The notes under the pieces are model-generated. The model had not been told where the DNA came from, did no database searches, and saw nothing but the letters and a program-made list of their open reading frames with translations. The translations under genes and the position numbers were made by a program. Shown here in pieces: positions 9,096 through 18,714 of a stretch of 64,000 nt of DNA. Source of the stretch: a bacterium (GTDB lineage Bacteria > CSSED10-310 > JAFGSJ01); contig JAFGSJ010000052.1 of NCBI GenBank assembly GCA_016934675.1, forward strand, positions 1-64,000, given 5' to 3'. Position 1 is the first letter of the stretch. Each line of letters opens with the position of its first letter.

Positions 9096-9992
9096 TTATA
9101 TTCGGAAAGATGTTATGAAATAACCGAGAGCGAGTAATATCTGGGTCAGCATGGTCACGGCAACGTTGATTCCCTGGGCGGGTAAAAGCTTTTCACAGGA
9201 ATCGTAATCGCGGATAGCTCCTAAACAGGCACGGAGACTAATGGGTAGAGCCATGAGTGCGATCAGGGTCCAAGTGGGCATGAAACCCAGGATGACCCAG
9301 AGCACGATCCAGAGAAAAACGGCCAGGGCTACTGCGGTATATATCCAGCCAGCCACAGGCTTACCAAAAATGATGACCAGATGTCGACGTCCTCCCTGGG
9401 CATCGGCCTCACAATCCGGGAATTCATTTAAAAGAAGCAGGTTAAAAACGAGAAAACCGGCCGGGACGGCTGCAATCATGGCTGAGCCGGATAGCTGTCC
9501 GGTGTTGACGAATTGGATACCAAGCACCGGCAGAAAACCGAGTCCCAAACCGGCCCCCAGTTCACCTAACATGATTTTGGCCAGCACAGGTGTATAGAAA
9601 ATAACTAAGAACAAACCAATCAATCCGATAAATAGTAATTCCCAACCCGTCTGTGCAGCCAGAAACAAGCCCGTAGCCAAACCGATGATCAGGGCCACAA
9701 GAGCATAGACCAGGGCTTGCCTGGCTGTCATTTTTCCCTCTGGAAGCACGCCGCTTCCGCCGGAAAAAGGTGTCTTGGGTGTCGCGAAATCGATTCGACT
9801 GAGAAAATCGAAATATTCGTTGAAGACATTGACGCTGATATGGAGTGAAACCAAGCCGAGGCCGGCCAGTATTGAATAGAACCAGTTGATCGAGCCATTA
9901 CCCAGATAATAAGCCACAGCCATGCCATACAGGGTCAGAACAAGCGGTAAAATGAGAAACGGACCGCGGGCCGTTAACAGCCATTTATTCAT
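9096..9992 (-). CDS. UbiA-family prenyltransferase, MenA-like
   Basis: A 298-residue integral membrane protein with about nine helices. The two Mg-prenyl-diphosphate motifs are visible: NEYFDFLSRID in the first half and EFPDCEADAQGGRRHL in the second. Such enzymes join a polyprenyl chain to an aromatic acceptor, as MenA does in menaquinone synthesis. No other quinone gene is nearby, so the acceptor is uncertain. I chose the ATG at 9992, preceded by AGAGGGGGA. An upstream TTG at 10019 overlaps the previous stop and would add nine residues. Confidence 0.8.
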   Translation of the reverse strand: MNKWLLTARGPFLILPLVLTLYGMAVAYYLGNGSINWFYSILAGLGLVSLHISVNVFNEYFDFLSRIDFATPKTPFSGGSGVLPEGKMTARQALVYALVALIIGLATGLFLAAQTGWELLFIGLIGLFLVIFYTPVLAKIMLGELGAGLGLGFLPVLGIQFVNTGQLSGSAMIAAVPAGFLVFNLLLLNEFPDCEADAQGGRRHLVIIFGKPVAGWIYTAVALAVFLWIVLWVILGFMPTWTLIALMALPISLRACLGAIRDYDSCEKLLPAQGINVAVTMLTQILLALGYFITSFRI

Positions 9993-10015
9993 GCTTTCCC
10001 CCTCTTCTGATAGAA

Positions 10016-11083
10016 TCAACTTTTACATATGGCACTTGTTTTTTCTGATTTATAACCCCTCAGAAAACGATGCATGGCATGGATGTCTTCCTTGGACCTG
10101 CCCTTGAACAGAATGTTCTCCGCCCACTCGATATCCTTGTTCTGGAATATGATCGAGTCGATAATCTCACCGGCAACGGCTCGGCTGATATAACCCGCCC
10201 GCAACAGAGTGACGACCTCGGAAGCCATATGTGAACGGTGATCGTTGATCTCGGAAATCAGGTCCCCATCTGGAGCCTTTCCGTTGAAGACGATGATGTT
10301 GAAGTAACCCCCAACACCCATATTCTTGCGGGCGGCGAGGTTAACGGCATCGATAATGGCCATGATACCCTCGACCGGATCAATGTCGATCTCGCCATGA
10401 AGGCAGTGATGATCATCAAAAAAAGAGGGCAAAACAAAATTGACCGTGTCACTACCCGAACCTTCTGCAGCAAAACCAAAGGGAACTTCCTCGCAGAATT
10501 GTTCGCGCATCGAGAACAGGAATATCTGAAATCCATGCATTCGATCGTAACCGGCCACAATACCTTTGTTTCCGAAAACTGCGTTCGAGCCACTGAAATC
10601 AGCCGGCGGTGCAATCATTTCCTGCACCCGCTCGATGATTTCGGGTTGTTTTATCGGGATTTCCTGATCATCGAGCTGTTGAAAACCCTGACAAAATTCT
10701 CTCGTGGTAAAGCCAAAACGCGACAGCAATTGATCGTCGATATGCTGATGTTTAACATCCATCAAGATTGAAAAAGTCAGGTCGGCAATATCGCGGATAC
10801 TCATAAAATCAGACTTTTGAGCATCTTTGTCATCACAGAAATCCTTGTAGGCATCCCTGATCCTGGTCCGAAGTGTCAAGCGTATTTCATCCCCGATCGA
10901 GGATGTTCCGGTGTTACCATAGGCAGCAGCAAGTTGAAATCGGTGCATGATGTCATCAGCGACCACGGGCAGAATCTTATCGGCCCCATAGATTTTCATT
11001 CGGTCGTCATTCCAATGGCGTTGTTCATCACAGATCATAGCGCCCGAGTAGTGGTTGAATTTGATAGCATTAATACTTGTCAT
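10016..11083 (-). CDS. Proteasome-like Ntn hydrolase, predicted active subunit
   Basis: A 355-residue protein with a proteasome beta/HslV-like fold. After Met removal the N-terminus is Thr2. Asp19 (in MICDEQR) and Lys36 (in YGADKI) fall where Asp17 and Lys33 of beta subunits and HslV sit, so the catalytic set looks complete. Further along, FAAEGSGSD resembles the GSGS turn, and the stretch from VEGIMAI to GVGGYFN resembles the helix and GG turn before the last strand. It is over 100 residues longer than HslV or Anbu. The helical insert (about 65-150) and the C-terminal tail (about 290-355) are extra. It follows its paralogue by 33 bp. No HslU, ARC/Mpa or Anbu-operon gene is adjacent. I do not know a named family for it. 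Confidence 0.75.
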   Translation of the reverse strand: MTSINAIKFNHYSGAMICDEQRHWNDDRMKIYGADKILPVVADDIMHRFQLAAAYGNTGTSSIGDEIRLTLRTRIRDAYKDFCDDKDAQKSDFMSIRDIADLTFSILMDVKHQHIDDQLLSRFGFTTREFCQGFQQLDDQEIPIKQPEIIERVQEMIAPPADFSGSNAVFGNKGIVAGYDRMHGFQIFLFSMREQFCEEVPFGFAAEGSGSDTVNFVLPSFFDDHHCLHGEIDIDPVEGIMAIIDAVNLAARKNMGVGGYFNIIVFNGKAPDGDLISEINDHRSHMASEVVTLLRAGYISRAVAGEIIDSIIFQNKDIEWAENILFKGRSKEDIHAMHRFLRGYKSEKTSAICKS

Positions 11084-11116
11084 AAGAATCCGTCTCCTCT
11101 GGTCCGGATCGTAAGA

Positions 11117-12214
11117 TCAAGTCCGACTGGCTGAATAGACTTGTTTGAGTATTTTGGACTGCGATTGACCGGGAATGGTCTTTTTGTATCCTCTGAGCAT
11201 TTTTTCGACCGCATGGAAATCGGTGACCTGTTGAAAAAAATCTGTTTCAAGTGTATTCAGTGTTTCATTCCTGAGCAGTCTGGTTATGAGCTTTTCCAAT
11301 TTTTCCTTTGGTAAAAAGCTGTCAGCATAAGCCTTGACCATTTCGATCAGAAGCTGGGCCCTGTTATTGCCAATTTCGCGCGCTCTGTCTTCGGGTTTTT
11401 TCTCATCAGCATCAAGCAGGACCATGCGAAGAGCACCGCCGACATGGCCAAAGGACTTACCTGCTTTAATGATCGCAAGACAAAGGGAGATGATACCCTG
11501 GAGGGTCCCCATACCGAGACGTCGTTGTGAGAGTGATAATTCGTTCAACAGGTTCGCAAATTCAGCACCGGCTATGTATTTACCGGCGCCCAGGGCCTCG
11601 AAACCGCATGAATGAAAGGAGAGAACCCCATCCCTTTCCTTCATTGTAAAGCCACTGAATCCATTTACTGGATCAATCCCGATCAGGCTGGCTTCATTCG
11701 CAACTGTCAGATCGCCATAACCGAGCGATTCTTTACCTTCGATGATAGCCAATGCCCTCTTTTTAACATTGTTCTGATTGATTGGATATGAGCCTGACTT
11801 TGACCGGTTCAAAGAGGGGACCTGATCACCGACAAAGGCCTCTGTCCCAAAACCATAGAGAAATTGAAGCCGGTTATCGATCCTCTTTCTCAGATTCTGT
11901 TGAAAAGCCAGCAACACTTCCCGACACAGGTTAAAAATCGGTCTTGAGTCATGAAGAATCTGCGATTGCCAATAGGTATCATGTGATTTGTGCTCCAAAG
12001 TCTGACGGACCATATTAACAATCTCGAAATGAAATGAGGGATGGCCAATGCCGCCATAATAGAGCTCCAAACCGTTTTTACGCAGATTTTCTGGTAGCAA
12101 TGAATAGAAACAATCAGAAAAAAATGTTTTCCGCCTTCTGAGAAACCAGGATTCCTGGTCCATGGCCATAGCACCGGAGCGCGGTGTGAAGCGGAGTGCA
12201 GTCAACAATGCCAT
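11117..12214 (-). CDS. Proteasome-like Ntn-fold protein, catalytic Thr absent
   Basis: A 365-residue paralogue of the next gene downstream. Both begin with a short strand, then SGAMxxD, and end with HAxxxxLRGYK. Here residue 2 is Ala (MALLTALRF), Asp19 is kept, but the position matching Lys36 is Phe, so proteolysis is not expected. The C-terminal half keeps a proteasome-like helix and a GHVGGALRMVLL strand. The start at 12214 is set by GGGAGG 7 nt upstream; a longer reading to 12247 has no such site. By analogy with alpha/beta proteasomes it may be a structural partner of the active subunit (inference). Confidence 0.7.
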   Translation of the reverse strand: MALLTALRFTPRSGAMAMDQESWFLRRRKTFFSDCFYSLLPENLRKNGLELYYGGIGHPSFHFEIVNMVRQTLEHKSHDTYWQSQILHDSRPIFNLCREVLLAFQQNLRKRIDNRLQFLYGFGTEAFVGDQVPSLNRSKSGSYPINQNNVKKRALAIIEGKESLGYGDLTVANEASLIGIDPVNGFSGFTMKERDGVLSFHSCGFEALGAGKYIAGAEFANLLNELSLSQRRLGMGTLQGIISLCLAIIKAGKSFGHVGGALRMVLLDADEKKPEDRAREIGNNRAQLLIEMVKAYADSFLPKEKLEKLITRLLRNETLNTLETDFFQQVTDFHAVEKMLRGYKKTIPGQSQSKILKQVYSASRT

Positions 12215-12407
12215 AGTAGAACCTCCCACCCAAACACATAAAATCACATCGATTTCATGTTGCGATCACTCTGAGTTAAACCAGAGTCGTGTAAGTATTG
12301 CCAAATTCACATTTTGATAGATATACATTTTGTTTAACATACGACCGGGTCAACGATCCGGGAAAAGTAATAGAGCACTGTCAAACAGAATCCAAGAGAC
12401 TCTGTTA

Positions 12408-15400
12408 TCATTGTGAAGAAAGCAAAAGATCAGGATCGCCAAGAATCCAAGCGAGATGTTGGGCTCGTTTCGATCGGGACTCGGTCGAGAGGACAAGCCC
12501 ATTTTCTGAGACCGGGTACCATGCCAATTGATAGCTCAGACACAATTCCAGAAAATTGCCTGCTTGCCAGGCTTTACTGATCAGCCCTATCTGGGATTCG
12601 AGTGTTGCCCAGGAGTCTTGCGACATCCCCAGGACCCAACTCAATCGACGTAATGGTTCGAAGATCAGGTCCGTTCTTTTCTCAAGCAACGAACAAACCT
12701 GCTTATAGCAATCCCGGGCATGTTCCCAATCCTGCATGCAGGCATATGCCTCAGCCAGATAGCACAGATCAAAGGCATAGCTTTCCTGATTTGGCGGCAG
12801 GTAACGTTGATGCAATTTAGCCTGCTCGAACATTTGTATGGCTTTTGGGTAATCTTGCCGCATCAGGGCGATCTGCCCATGGATTTCTCTGTTTTTCTTA
12901 AGGTCGAAATTATTCTTGACCTGATCGAGCAAGCCGTCCCCCTGAGTAAGGCATTCTTCGGCCGCAGCCTGATTATGAAGCAGGAGATATATTTCCGCCA
13001 GTCTATGCCAGGCATGCACAGTCAATTCCGGATTATTCATGCCCTGAGTCATGTTCAACAATCGCTCGAAATCACGTTTGGCCTGATGAATATCGTTTCT
13101 CATCAGGTTACCAAACCCTGATTTCATCACTAATCGTGCCTGAGACAGAAGCAATTCATTCTGGTTTTCTGTATCTTGAACCGATTGTGTGTGTTTCTGA
13201 TAAGCTATAAAGGCATTCTCCATCATCCTTTCGGCGACCAGACTGGCGGTTTGACTATATTCTGCTGCCGCAGCCTGACCCCAATAATAAGAAGCCTGAA
13301 GGTAAGCTTCAGCATTATGGTAGTGATGGGCGACCAATTCCGGACTGAGGTCAGGTTGAAGGGAGTATTGCTGATGATAATATTGAGCAATCCGATAATG
13401 GATTTCAGTACGTTCAACCCGTTCGAGTGAAGCATAAATCAATTGCTGGACTAATGGCTGTTTGAAATAGTAAAACGTATCCTGATACGATTCTTCACTT
13501 AAGATATTGTCCTGGATCAGTCTGCGTACACACTCGAACAACTCATCGCTCTCCTGGCCGGAAATGTTGCTGATCAGATCAAAAGAAAAGTGATAACCGG
13601 CGACGGCGGCAATGTGCAGATATTTCAAGTAGTTCCGGGGGATGGACCCAAAGCGATCGGCCACAATTTCATAGAGGCTGTTGGGGATGTGCATGTCCCG
13701 CCAATGTTGAGCCGATTCGCACAATGAGCATGAAGCAGTCAGCACGAGTTGGTCTGCGGCTCGACAAAAAGATTTTTGCCGGACCAGATAATGGACTACT
13801 TCCTTGATGAAATAGGGGTTACCCTCGGTCAGGCTGGAAAAGCGTTGCATAAGATCTGATTGAACGGTGCGAACGCCTAACATGGAACAGATAAATTCCA
13901 TGGTCTCAGCTAAGGAAAAAGAAGGTAACGAAATCGAATGGAGAATTCCTTCCTCATGAAACTGGGCCATGTATTTCTGGCAATGGGAGGCTTCGAGAAA
14001 AGGTTCTTGCCTGACAGTGATCATGATGAACAAACGGGGGGGGATAGATGGGTCCAAACCGATCGTTCGCAGAGCCAGAATGATAAATCGGAGTAATTCC
14101 CATTCCTCAGCCGAACTGAAATGCATGTCCTCCAAAACAACGACCAGCGGTTTACGATCTATGAAATTCCTGATTATCTCAAGAACAGTTTGCCAATAAT
14201 GATATTTTCGCCGCTTTGCTTCCCAGCCATAGACCGAAACACGTACTCCTTCCGGTTTGCAAAATGAAGCATAGTAATCACGGTTCCAGCTTGTTTCAGT
14301 GATCCTATGTCGGAATAACCAATCAGGTATGTGCAGTGATGGCAGATCGTGTGTGCAACGAGCGGTTTCGGCGCGTTTCATATTCTGAAGAAAATCACTG
14401 AATAAAGGATAGGACCGTTGCCGGTCGCTGAGTTGACGACCATATACTACTTCTATATTGTTCAAGACCAATTGATGCGTAAACTCTTGGACCAGGCGAG
14501 TTTTACCGATACCATCTGGCCCTTGAATTACCACACACGCAACGGTTTCCTGGCTGTGCCAGTACAATGTATGCAATTGTTCGAGTTCGCCCTGCCGACC
14601 AATGAAACGCGGCTCGAAACAACCATTAATCTGCTCATCTGCGGTGTCAGCTCGCGCCTCGCTGATCGATTGTTCAGCTCCTGGCACGGCTGTACTGCTC
14701 AGTCTCGTTGATGTGTTGTGCAGACAAAATTTCAGTAATTCATTGACAACAGCTTGTGCGGATGAAATCCGATCATCGGGGTCCTTGGCCATCATCTTGA
14801 GAATGAGTTGCGAAATTGCCTCCGGCAACTCTGGATTCAGTAAATGTGGTGAAGCTGGTTCATCCCTGATGATTTTCCAGAGAAAGGCAATGGGGTCCTC
14901 TTCAATAAAGGGCAATGTACCAGTAGTTAATAAATAGAAAATGACCCCTAGAGAATAGATATCGGTCCGACTGTCTACGTGCTTACCCAAAGCCTGCTCG
15001 GGGGACATATATTTAACCGTTCCGATGATCGTGCCCGTTTCCGTGACCATGCTGTCATCAGTGCCCAAGATTTTTACCAGGCCGAAATCAGTCAATTTTA
15101 TGACCTTATCTGCGCCCACCATGATGTTCGACGGTTTCAGATCACGATGAATAATGCCTCGTTCATGCAAGTAAGCCAAAGCGGCTGCAATTTGATCAAT
15201 AATTCTGATTGATTCTTCTAAAGAGATACCGTTTTCTTTATTTTGTGAATAATACTCAGCCAGGGAACTGCCTGAGACATATTCCATGACGAAATAGGGT
15301 GATTCGGCAAATGTCCCCCAATTATAAACCTTGACGATGTGAGGGTGGGACAGATGTATCAAAGCCCTGATTTCACGCATGAAACGGTGATAACGACTGA

Positions 15401-15545
15401 CCATAGTGCGGTCTTTTTCCGAAACCAGGATTTTCAGGGCATAATAATTGGATTTTCCGGTTTCAGTAACCAGAAAAACCTTACCCATCGAGCCTTCACC
15501 GATTTTGTGAACAATCTCATATGCATCGATCTGCTTAGCCATCAA
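12408..15545 (-). CDS. Ser/Thr protein kinase with AAA-type ATPase and TPR region
   Basis: A 1045-residue PknK-like signalling protein. Kinase domain at about 9-275: GEGSMG loop, K38 in YALKIL, HRDLKPSN catalytic loop, TDFG and a PEQALGK activation segment, all intact. A STAND/AAA ATPase follows from about 310 with Walker A GPDGIGKT and a hydrophobic Walker B ending LEDMHFSS. The C-terminal part is helical with TPR-like repeats to the end. There is no membrane segment, so it is cytosolic. It is upstream of, and co-directional with, the proteasome-like pair, with a 193-bp gap; whether they share a transcript is open. It starts with two adjacent Met codons. Confidence 0.9.
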   Translation of the reverse strand: MMAKQIDAYEIVHKIGEGSMGKVFLVTETGKSNYYALKILVSEKDRTMVSRYHRFMREIRALIHLSHPHIVKVYNWGTFAESPYFVMEYVSGSSLAEYYSQNKENGISLEESIRIIDQIAAALAYLHERGIIHRDLKPSNIMVGADKVIKLTDFGLVKILGTDDSMVTETGTIIGTVKYMSPEQALGKHVDSRTDIYSLGVIFYLLTTGTLPFIEEDPIAFLWKIIRDEPASPHLLNPELPEAISQLILKMMAKDPDDRISSAQAVVNELLKFCLHNTSTRLSSTAVPGAEQSISEARADTADEQINGCFEPRFIGRQGELEQLHTLYWHSQETVACVVIQGPDGIGKTRLVQEFTHQLVLNNIEVVYGRQLSDRQRSYPLFSDFLQNMKRAETARCTHDLPSLHIPDWLFRHRITETSWNRDYYASFCKPEGVRVSVYGWEAKRRKYHYWQTVLEIIRNFIDRKPLVVVLEDMHFSSAEEWELLRFIILALRTIGLDPSIPPRLFIMITVRQEPFLEASHCQKYMAQFHEEGILHSISLPSFSLAETMEFICSMLGVRTVQSDLMQRFSSLTEGNPYFIKEVVHYLVRQKSFCRAADQLVLTASCSLCESAQHWRDMHIPNSLYEIVADRFGSIPRNYLKYLHIAAVAGYHFSFDLISNISGQESDELFECVRRLIQDNILSEESYQDTFYYFKQPLVQQLIYASLERVERTEIHYRIAQYYHQQYSLQPDLSPELVAHHYHNAEAYLQASYYWGQAAAAEYSQTASLVAERMMENAFIAYQKHTQSVQDTENQNELLLSQARLVMKSGFGNLMRNDIHQAKRDFERLLNMTQGMNNPELTVHAWHRLAEIYLLLHNQAAAEECLTQGDGLLDQVKNNFDLKKNREIHGQIALMRQDYPKAIQMFEQAKLHQRYLPPNQESYAFDLCYLAEAYACMQDWEHARDCYKQVCSLLEKRTDLIFEPLRRLSWVLGMSQDSWATLESQIGLISKAWQAGNFLELCLSYQLAWYPVSENGLVLSTESRSKRAQHLAWILGDPDLLLSSQ

Positions 15546-15697
15546 CTCATTCTCATGGCCATAACCGACATGCGGTCTGACCGGTCTGTGTCAAAAAGGT
15601 TTTGCACAAAAAGTACTCTGGCTTTCAGTCCAAGACTTGATGAGTATAACAAGGGAAAGGCCCTATGTGCAAGAATATGATCAAGTTCCTTACAATA

Positions 15698-16489
15698 TTA
15701 CTCTTTTGATGTGATACCCTTCGCGAAACCCCGCTGTGAATTCTGGATAAAATCAAGGACGTGTTTGACCTCGGGAGTCATTTCACAGTTTTCTTGAATA
15801 TAGGCGAGGGCGAGACTGCGATTGTGATGCGTTCGAAAGAGAACACGGTAAACTTTTTTGAGGGCAGTAAGCTGTTCTTCAGAAAAGCCCTGACGTTTCA
15901 AGCCAACCAGATTGAGTCCCAGTATCCGAGCGTGATTACCGGCGGCAAGTGCATAGGGGACAATATCTTGACTCACGGCTGAACAACCGCCGATAAAGGC
16001 ATATCTGCCGATATTGACAAATTGATGGACTCCTGTCAGTCCTCCGATCGAAACATGATCTTCGACGGTAATATGTCCGGCTAATGTTGCGGCGTTTGCC
16101 AAGATCACATGATTGCCGACTGAACAATCATGGGCGATATGGGCATAGGCCATGATGAAATTGTGATTACCCAGATGGGTCACACCGCCGCCGTGGCCCG
16201 TGGCCCGGTTGATGGTCACGAATTCTCTGATGGTGTTATCCGAGCCGATTTCGAGTTCCGTTTTTTCACCGCTGAATTTCAAATCCTGTGGTGGCGTACC
16301 CAGAACCGAATAAGCGAAAACCTGTGTGCGTGGTCCGATTTTTGTCCAACCTTCAATGGAAACGCCTTGACCGATGCTACAGTCATCACCGATTTCCACG
16401 TTCTGACCGATACTGACCATGGGGCCGATTGAAACACCATTGCCAAGCTGGGCACCTTTGGCAATAGAAGCAGTTGGATGAATAGACAT
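15698..16489 (-). CDS. lpxA: UDP-N-acetylglucosamine acyltransferase
   Basis: A 263-residue left-handed beta-helix protein with many hexapeptide repeats. It transfers a hydroxyacyl chain to UDP-GlcNAc, the first step of lipid A synthesis. The catalytic region AHIAHDC holds H117 and H120, matching E. coli H122/H125, and LANAATLAGH follows. The C-terminal helical part is complete. It is the last gene of the envelope run and is 96 bp from fabZ, with no other gene between. Confidence 0.97.
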   Translation of the reverse strand: MSIHPTASIAKGAQLGNGVSIGPMVSIGQNVEIGDDCSIGQGVSIEGWTKIGPRTQVFAYSVLGTPPQDLKFSGEKTELEIGSDNTIREFVTINRATGHGGGVTHLGNHNFIMAYAHIAHDCSVGNHVILANAATLAGHITVEDHVSIGGLTGVHQFVNIGRYAFIGGCSAVSQDIVPYALAAGNHARILGLNLVGLKRQGFSEEQLTALKKVYRVLFRTHHNRSLALAYIQENCEMTPEVKHVLDFIQNSQRGFAKGITSKE

Positions 16490-16585
16490 GATTGTTCACC
16501 TTTCCTAGAAATAAGAATGCCTCATATGTTTTTTTACTATTTTCAGCACACTATCATACAACTCCCTCGGAAAGAGCATTCCGGC

Positions 16586-17032
16586 TTAAAGTTGGCGTGG
16601 AACGAGAGTAGCTTCCAACTCCGCGGTTGCCACTATTTCATCTTTGACTAAAGCCTTCCCTTCGAATTTGAAGATTGTATCTCGCTGTTTGAGCAGAACC
16701 AGGTCGAGTATCAGGATATCTCCCGGTATGACCGGTTTGCGAAACTTGGCCCGATTAATGCGGCGGAAAAAAAGCAGTATCTGTGAGGGATCAGGGACAG
16801 TCAGCATCACAAACACAACTCCGACCTGGGCCATGGCTTCGATAATCAGAACACCGGGCAAAATCGGGTATCCCGGAAAATGCCCTTGAAAGAAGGGCTC
16901 GTTGATGGAAACATTTTTCTGACCGAGAATCCGATGCTGCTGTTCATATGAAAGGATACGGTCGACCAATAACAGGGGATAACGATGAGGTATCAACTCC
17001 ATGATCCGGTTGACATCGAGTGGTCCAGTCAT
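16586..17032 (-). CDS. fabZ: 3-hydroxyacyl-ACP dehydratase
   Basis: A hot-dog-fold enzyme of 148 residues that dehydrates 3-hydroxyacyl-ACP in fatty acid synthesis. It competes with LpxA/LpxD for hydroxyacyl-ACP, which explains its usual place between their genes. PHRYPLLLVDR, the catalytic His in GHFPGYP (H51) and Glu in LIIEAMAQ (E65) are all present. The start at 17032 gives the usual length. An open frame to 17089 would overlap the end of lpxD and add residues with no family likeness. Confidence 0.95.
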   Translation of the reverse strand: MTGPLDVNRIMELIPHRYPLLLVDRILSYEQQHRILGQKNVSINEPFFQGHFPGYPILPGVLIIEAMAQVGVVFVMLTVPDPSQILLFFRRINRAKFRKPVIPGDILILDLVLLKQRDTIFKFEGKALVKDEIVATAELEATLVPRQL

Positions 17033-17036
17033 TGCT

Positions 17037-18119
17037 TTATTCACTTTCGGAGGAAAGGTCATCTGTATCCGAACCAAGACGATCATCAAGCTCGAGAATC
17101 CCTTTTGCTCGAAGTATTTTCTCGAGCCGCGTCAGCTTGGTAATGAAATGCGGCAAGCGAAAGAGAGCAGCAATCGAGCGGTGAGCCTTATGGATTTCTC
17201 GTGCCGGGAGAATACCCGAGACAATCGCCCCGGGTTTGACTGATTTTATGACCGCAGTCGCCGCGGCGATCGAGGCATTATCACCAACAGTCAGATGCCC
17301 GGAAACCCCGCTTTTACCCGCAATAGTCACGTGTTTACCGATGTGGGTACTCCCGGCTATACCGACCTGGGCAACGAGCAATGAATGCTCACCTATGGTA
17401 ACATTATGGGCAATGTGGACCTGGTTATCGAATTTCGTGCCCCGTCCGATCACGGTCGAGCCGAGTGTGCCCCGATCAATAGTCACTCCAGCACCCAACT
17501 CGACCTCATCCTCGATAATGACATTCCCGATCTGGGGAATCTTGTAATGGGCCCCCGCTTCGGTGGCAAAGCCGTAGCCATCGCTGCCCACGACCGTGCC
17601 ACTGTGAATGATGACCCGCTGGCCTATCCGCACATTTTCCCGGATCGTCACATTGGCATAGATATAGGTATCCTGCCCGATCGTCACGTCCCGCCCAATA
17701 AAAACATGGGGAAAAATAGTAACACCTGGACCAATATGTGTCCCCGAAGATATATAGACGAACGGGTAAATACAACAAGCCTCGGCAATACTGACATTCT
17801 CTTCGATAACGGCTTGGTCGGAAATCCCGGGTCGTGGCCTCGCTAGCGGATGAAAGAGTTGCGAAACCAGGGCAAAGGTGTAATAGGGATTGCCGGAAAC
17901 CAGAAAGGTGCCTGCCCGCCCCTGGGCTACCTTCTTACTCACGATGATACAGCCCGCCTGGCTCTGGTCCAGAAATTTCGCCAGTCTGGGATTGGTTAAA
18001 AACGTGATCTGATTTGGTCCCGCTGTCTCCAGTGGGGCAATACCCGTAATGATTCGATCACCCTCGCCGACCCATTCACAATGGACTTGTTCCGCGATAT
18101 GTCGGACCGATAGATTCAC
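17037..18119 (-). CDS. lpxD: UDP-3-O-acylglucosamine N-acyltransferase
   Basis: A 360-residue lipid A enzyme. An N-terminal UDP-GlcNAc-binding domain (about 1-100) is followed by hexapeptide repeats forming a beta-helix and a C-terminal helix. The catalytic His lies in HIAHNVTIG, with GKSGVSGH further on. It adds the second hydroxyacyl chain, at the amine. The C-terminus is charged and slightly longer than usual. It is 18 bp from the Skp gene and 4 bp from the fabZ start. Confidence 0.97.
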   Translation of the reverse strand: MNLSVRHIAEQVHCEWVGEGDRIITGIAPLETAGPNQITFLTNPRLAKFLDQSQAGCIIVSKKVAQGRAGTFLVSGNPYYTFALVSQLFHPLARPRPGISDQAVIEENVSIAEACCIYPFVYISSGTHIGPGVTIFPHVFIGRDVTIGQDTYIYANVTIRENVRIGQRVIIHSGTVVGSDGYGFATEAGAHYKIPQIGNVIIEDEVELGAGVTIDRGTLGSTVIGRGTKFDNQVHIAHNVTIGEHSLLVAQVGIAGSTHIGKHVTIAGKSGVSGHLTVGDNASIAAATAVIKSVKPGAIVSGILPAREIHKAHRSIAALFRLPHFITKLTRLEKILRAKGILELDDRLGSDTDDLSSESE

Positions 18120-18137
18120 ATCATGACCCGATGATGG

Positions 18138-18665
18138 CTATTTGGTTTTGCTTTTATCGTATAAAGCGACAACGCGGTCCGTGATGTCATACGCCGTGTT
18201 AGCGTAAACCACATTCGAACCGGTTACCTCGAGTATCAACGAGTACTTCTCATCGGTGCCCAGTTTTTGAATAATCAGGACGATATCCTGCTGCATAAGG
18301 TCAAGCATGGCCTTTTTGCGGCGGTCAAGCTCATATTCGGAATCTTCAAGCAGTCTTTTCAATTCAAGCTTTTTCGTGCGGATTTCTTCACCCTTGACGT
18401 TCTTGGCGTCCTCGGTCAAGGTAAACGATTGCTTCTGGAATTCTCTTTCCATCTGATTCAGTTGTTCCTCGACATCAGAGATTTTTTTCTGGCGTTTTTC
18501 CTGGAAATCCTTCAGTTTCTGGACTTCGGTCTGGCCATAGGCCGAAGAAAAAATGACTTTCTGTATGTCGACATAACCGAATTTCATGGATTCTTCAGCT
18601 TGAACGATCGGGACTAACAGAAACAAAGTCAGGATAACACCACAAGTAAAGGTACGGCTCATCAT
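18138..18665 (-). CDS. skp: OmpH/Skp-family periplasmic chaperone
   Basis: A 175-residue protein with a signal peptide (about 1-23, ending VQAEE) and a long Lys/Glu/Gln-rich coiled coil (about 40-125), as in the tentacles of the Skp trimer. Skp holds unfolded outer-membrane proteins on their way to BamA, and its position between bamA and lpxD is the classic one. Length and composition match the family. Confidence 0.92.
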   Translation of the reverse strand: MMSRTFTCGVILTLFLLVPIVQAEESMKFGYVDIQKVIFSSAYGQTEVQKLKDFQEKRQKKISDVEEQLNQMEREFQKQSFTLTEDAKNVKGEEIRTKKLELKRLLEDSEYELDRRKKAMLDLMQQDIVLIIQKLGTDEKYSLILEVTGSNVVYANTAYDITDRVVALYDKSKTK

Positions 18666-18714
18666 TGTACTCCTCCTCAGGATAACCTGTTAGGATTGTA
18701 AGAGTTGCCTGGGA

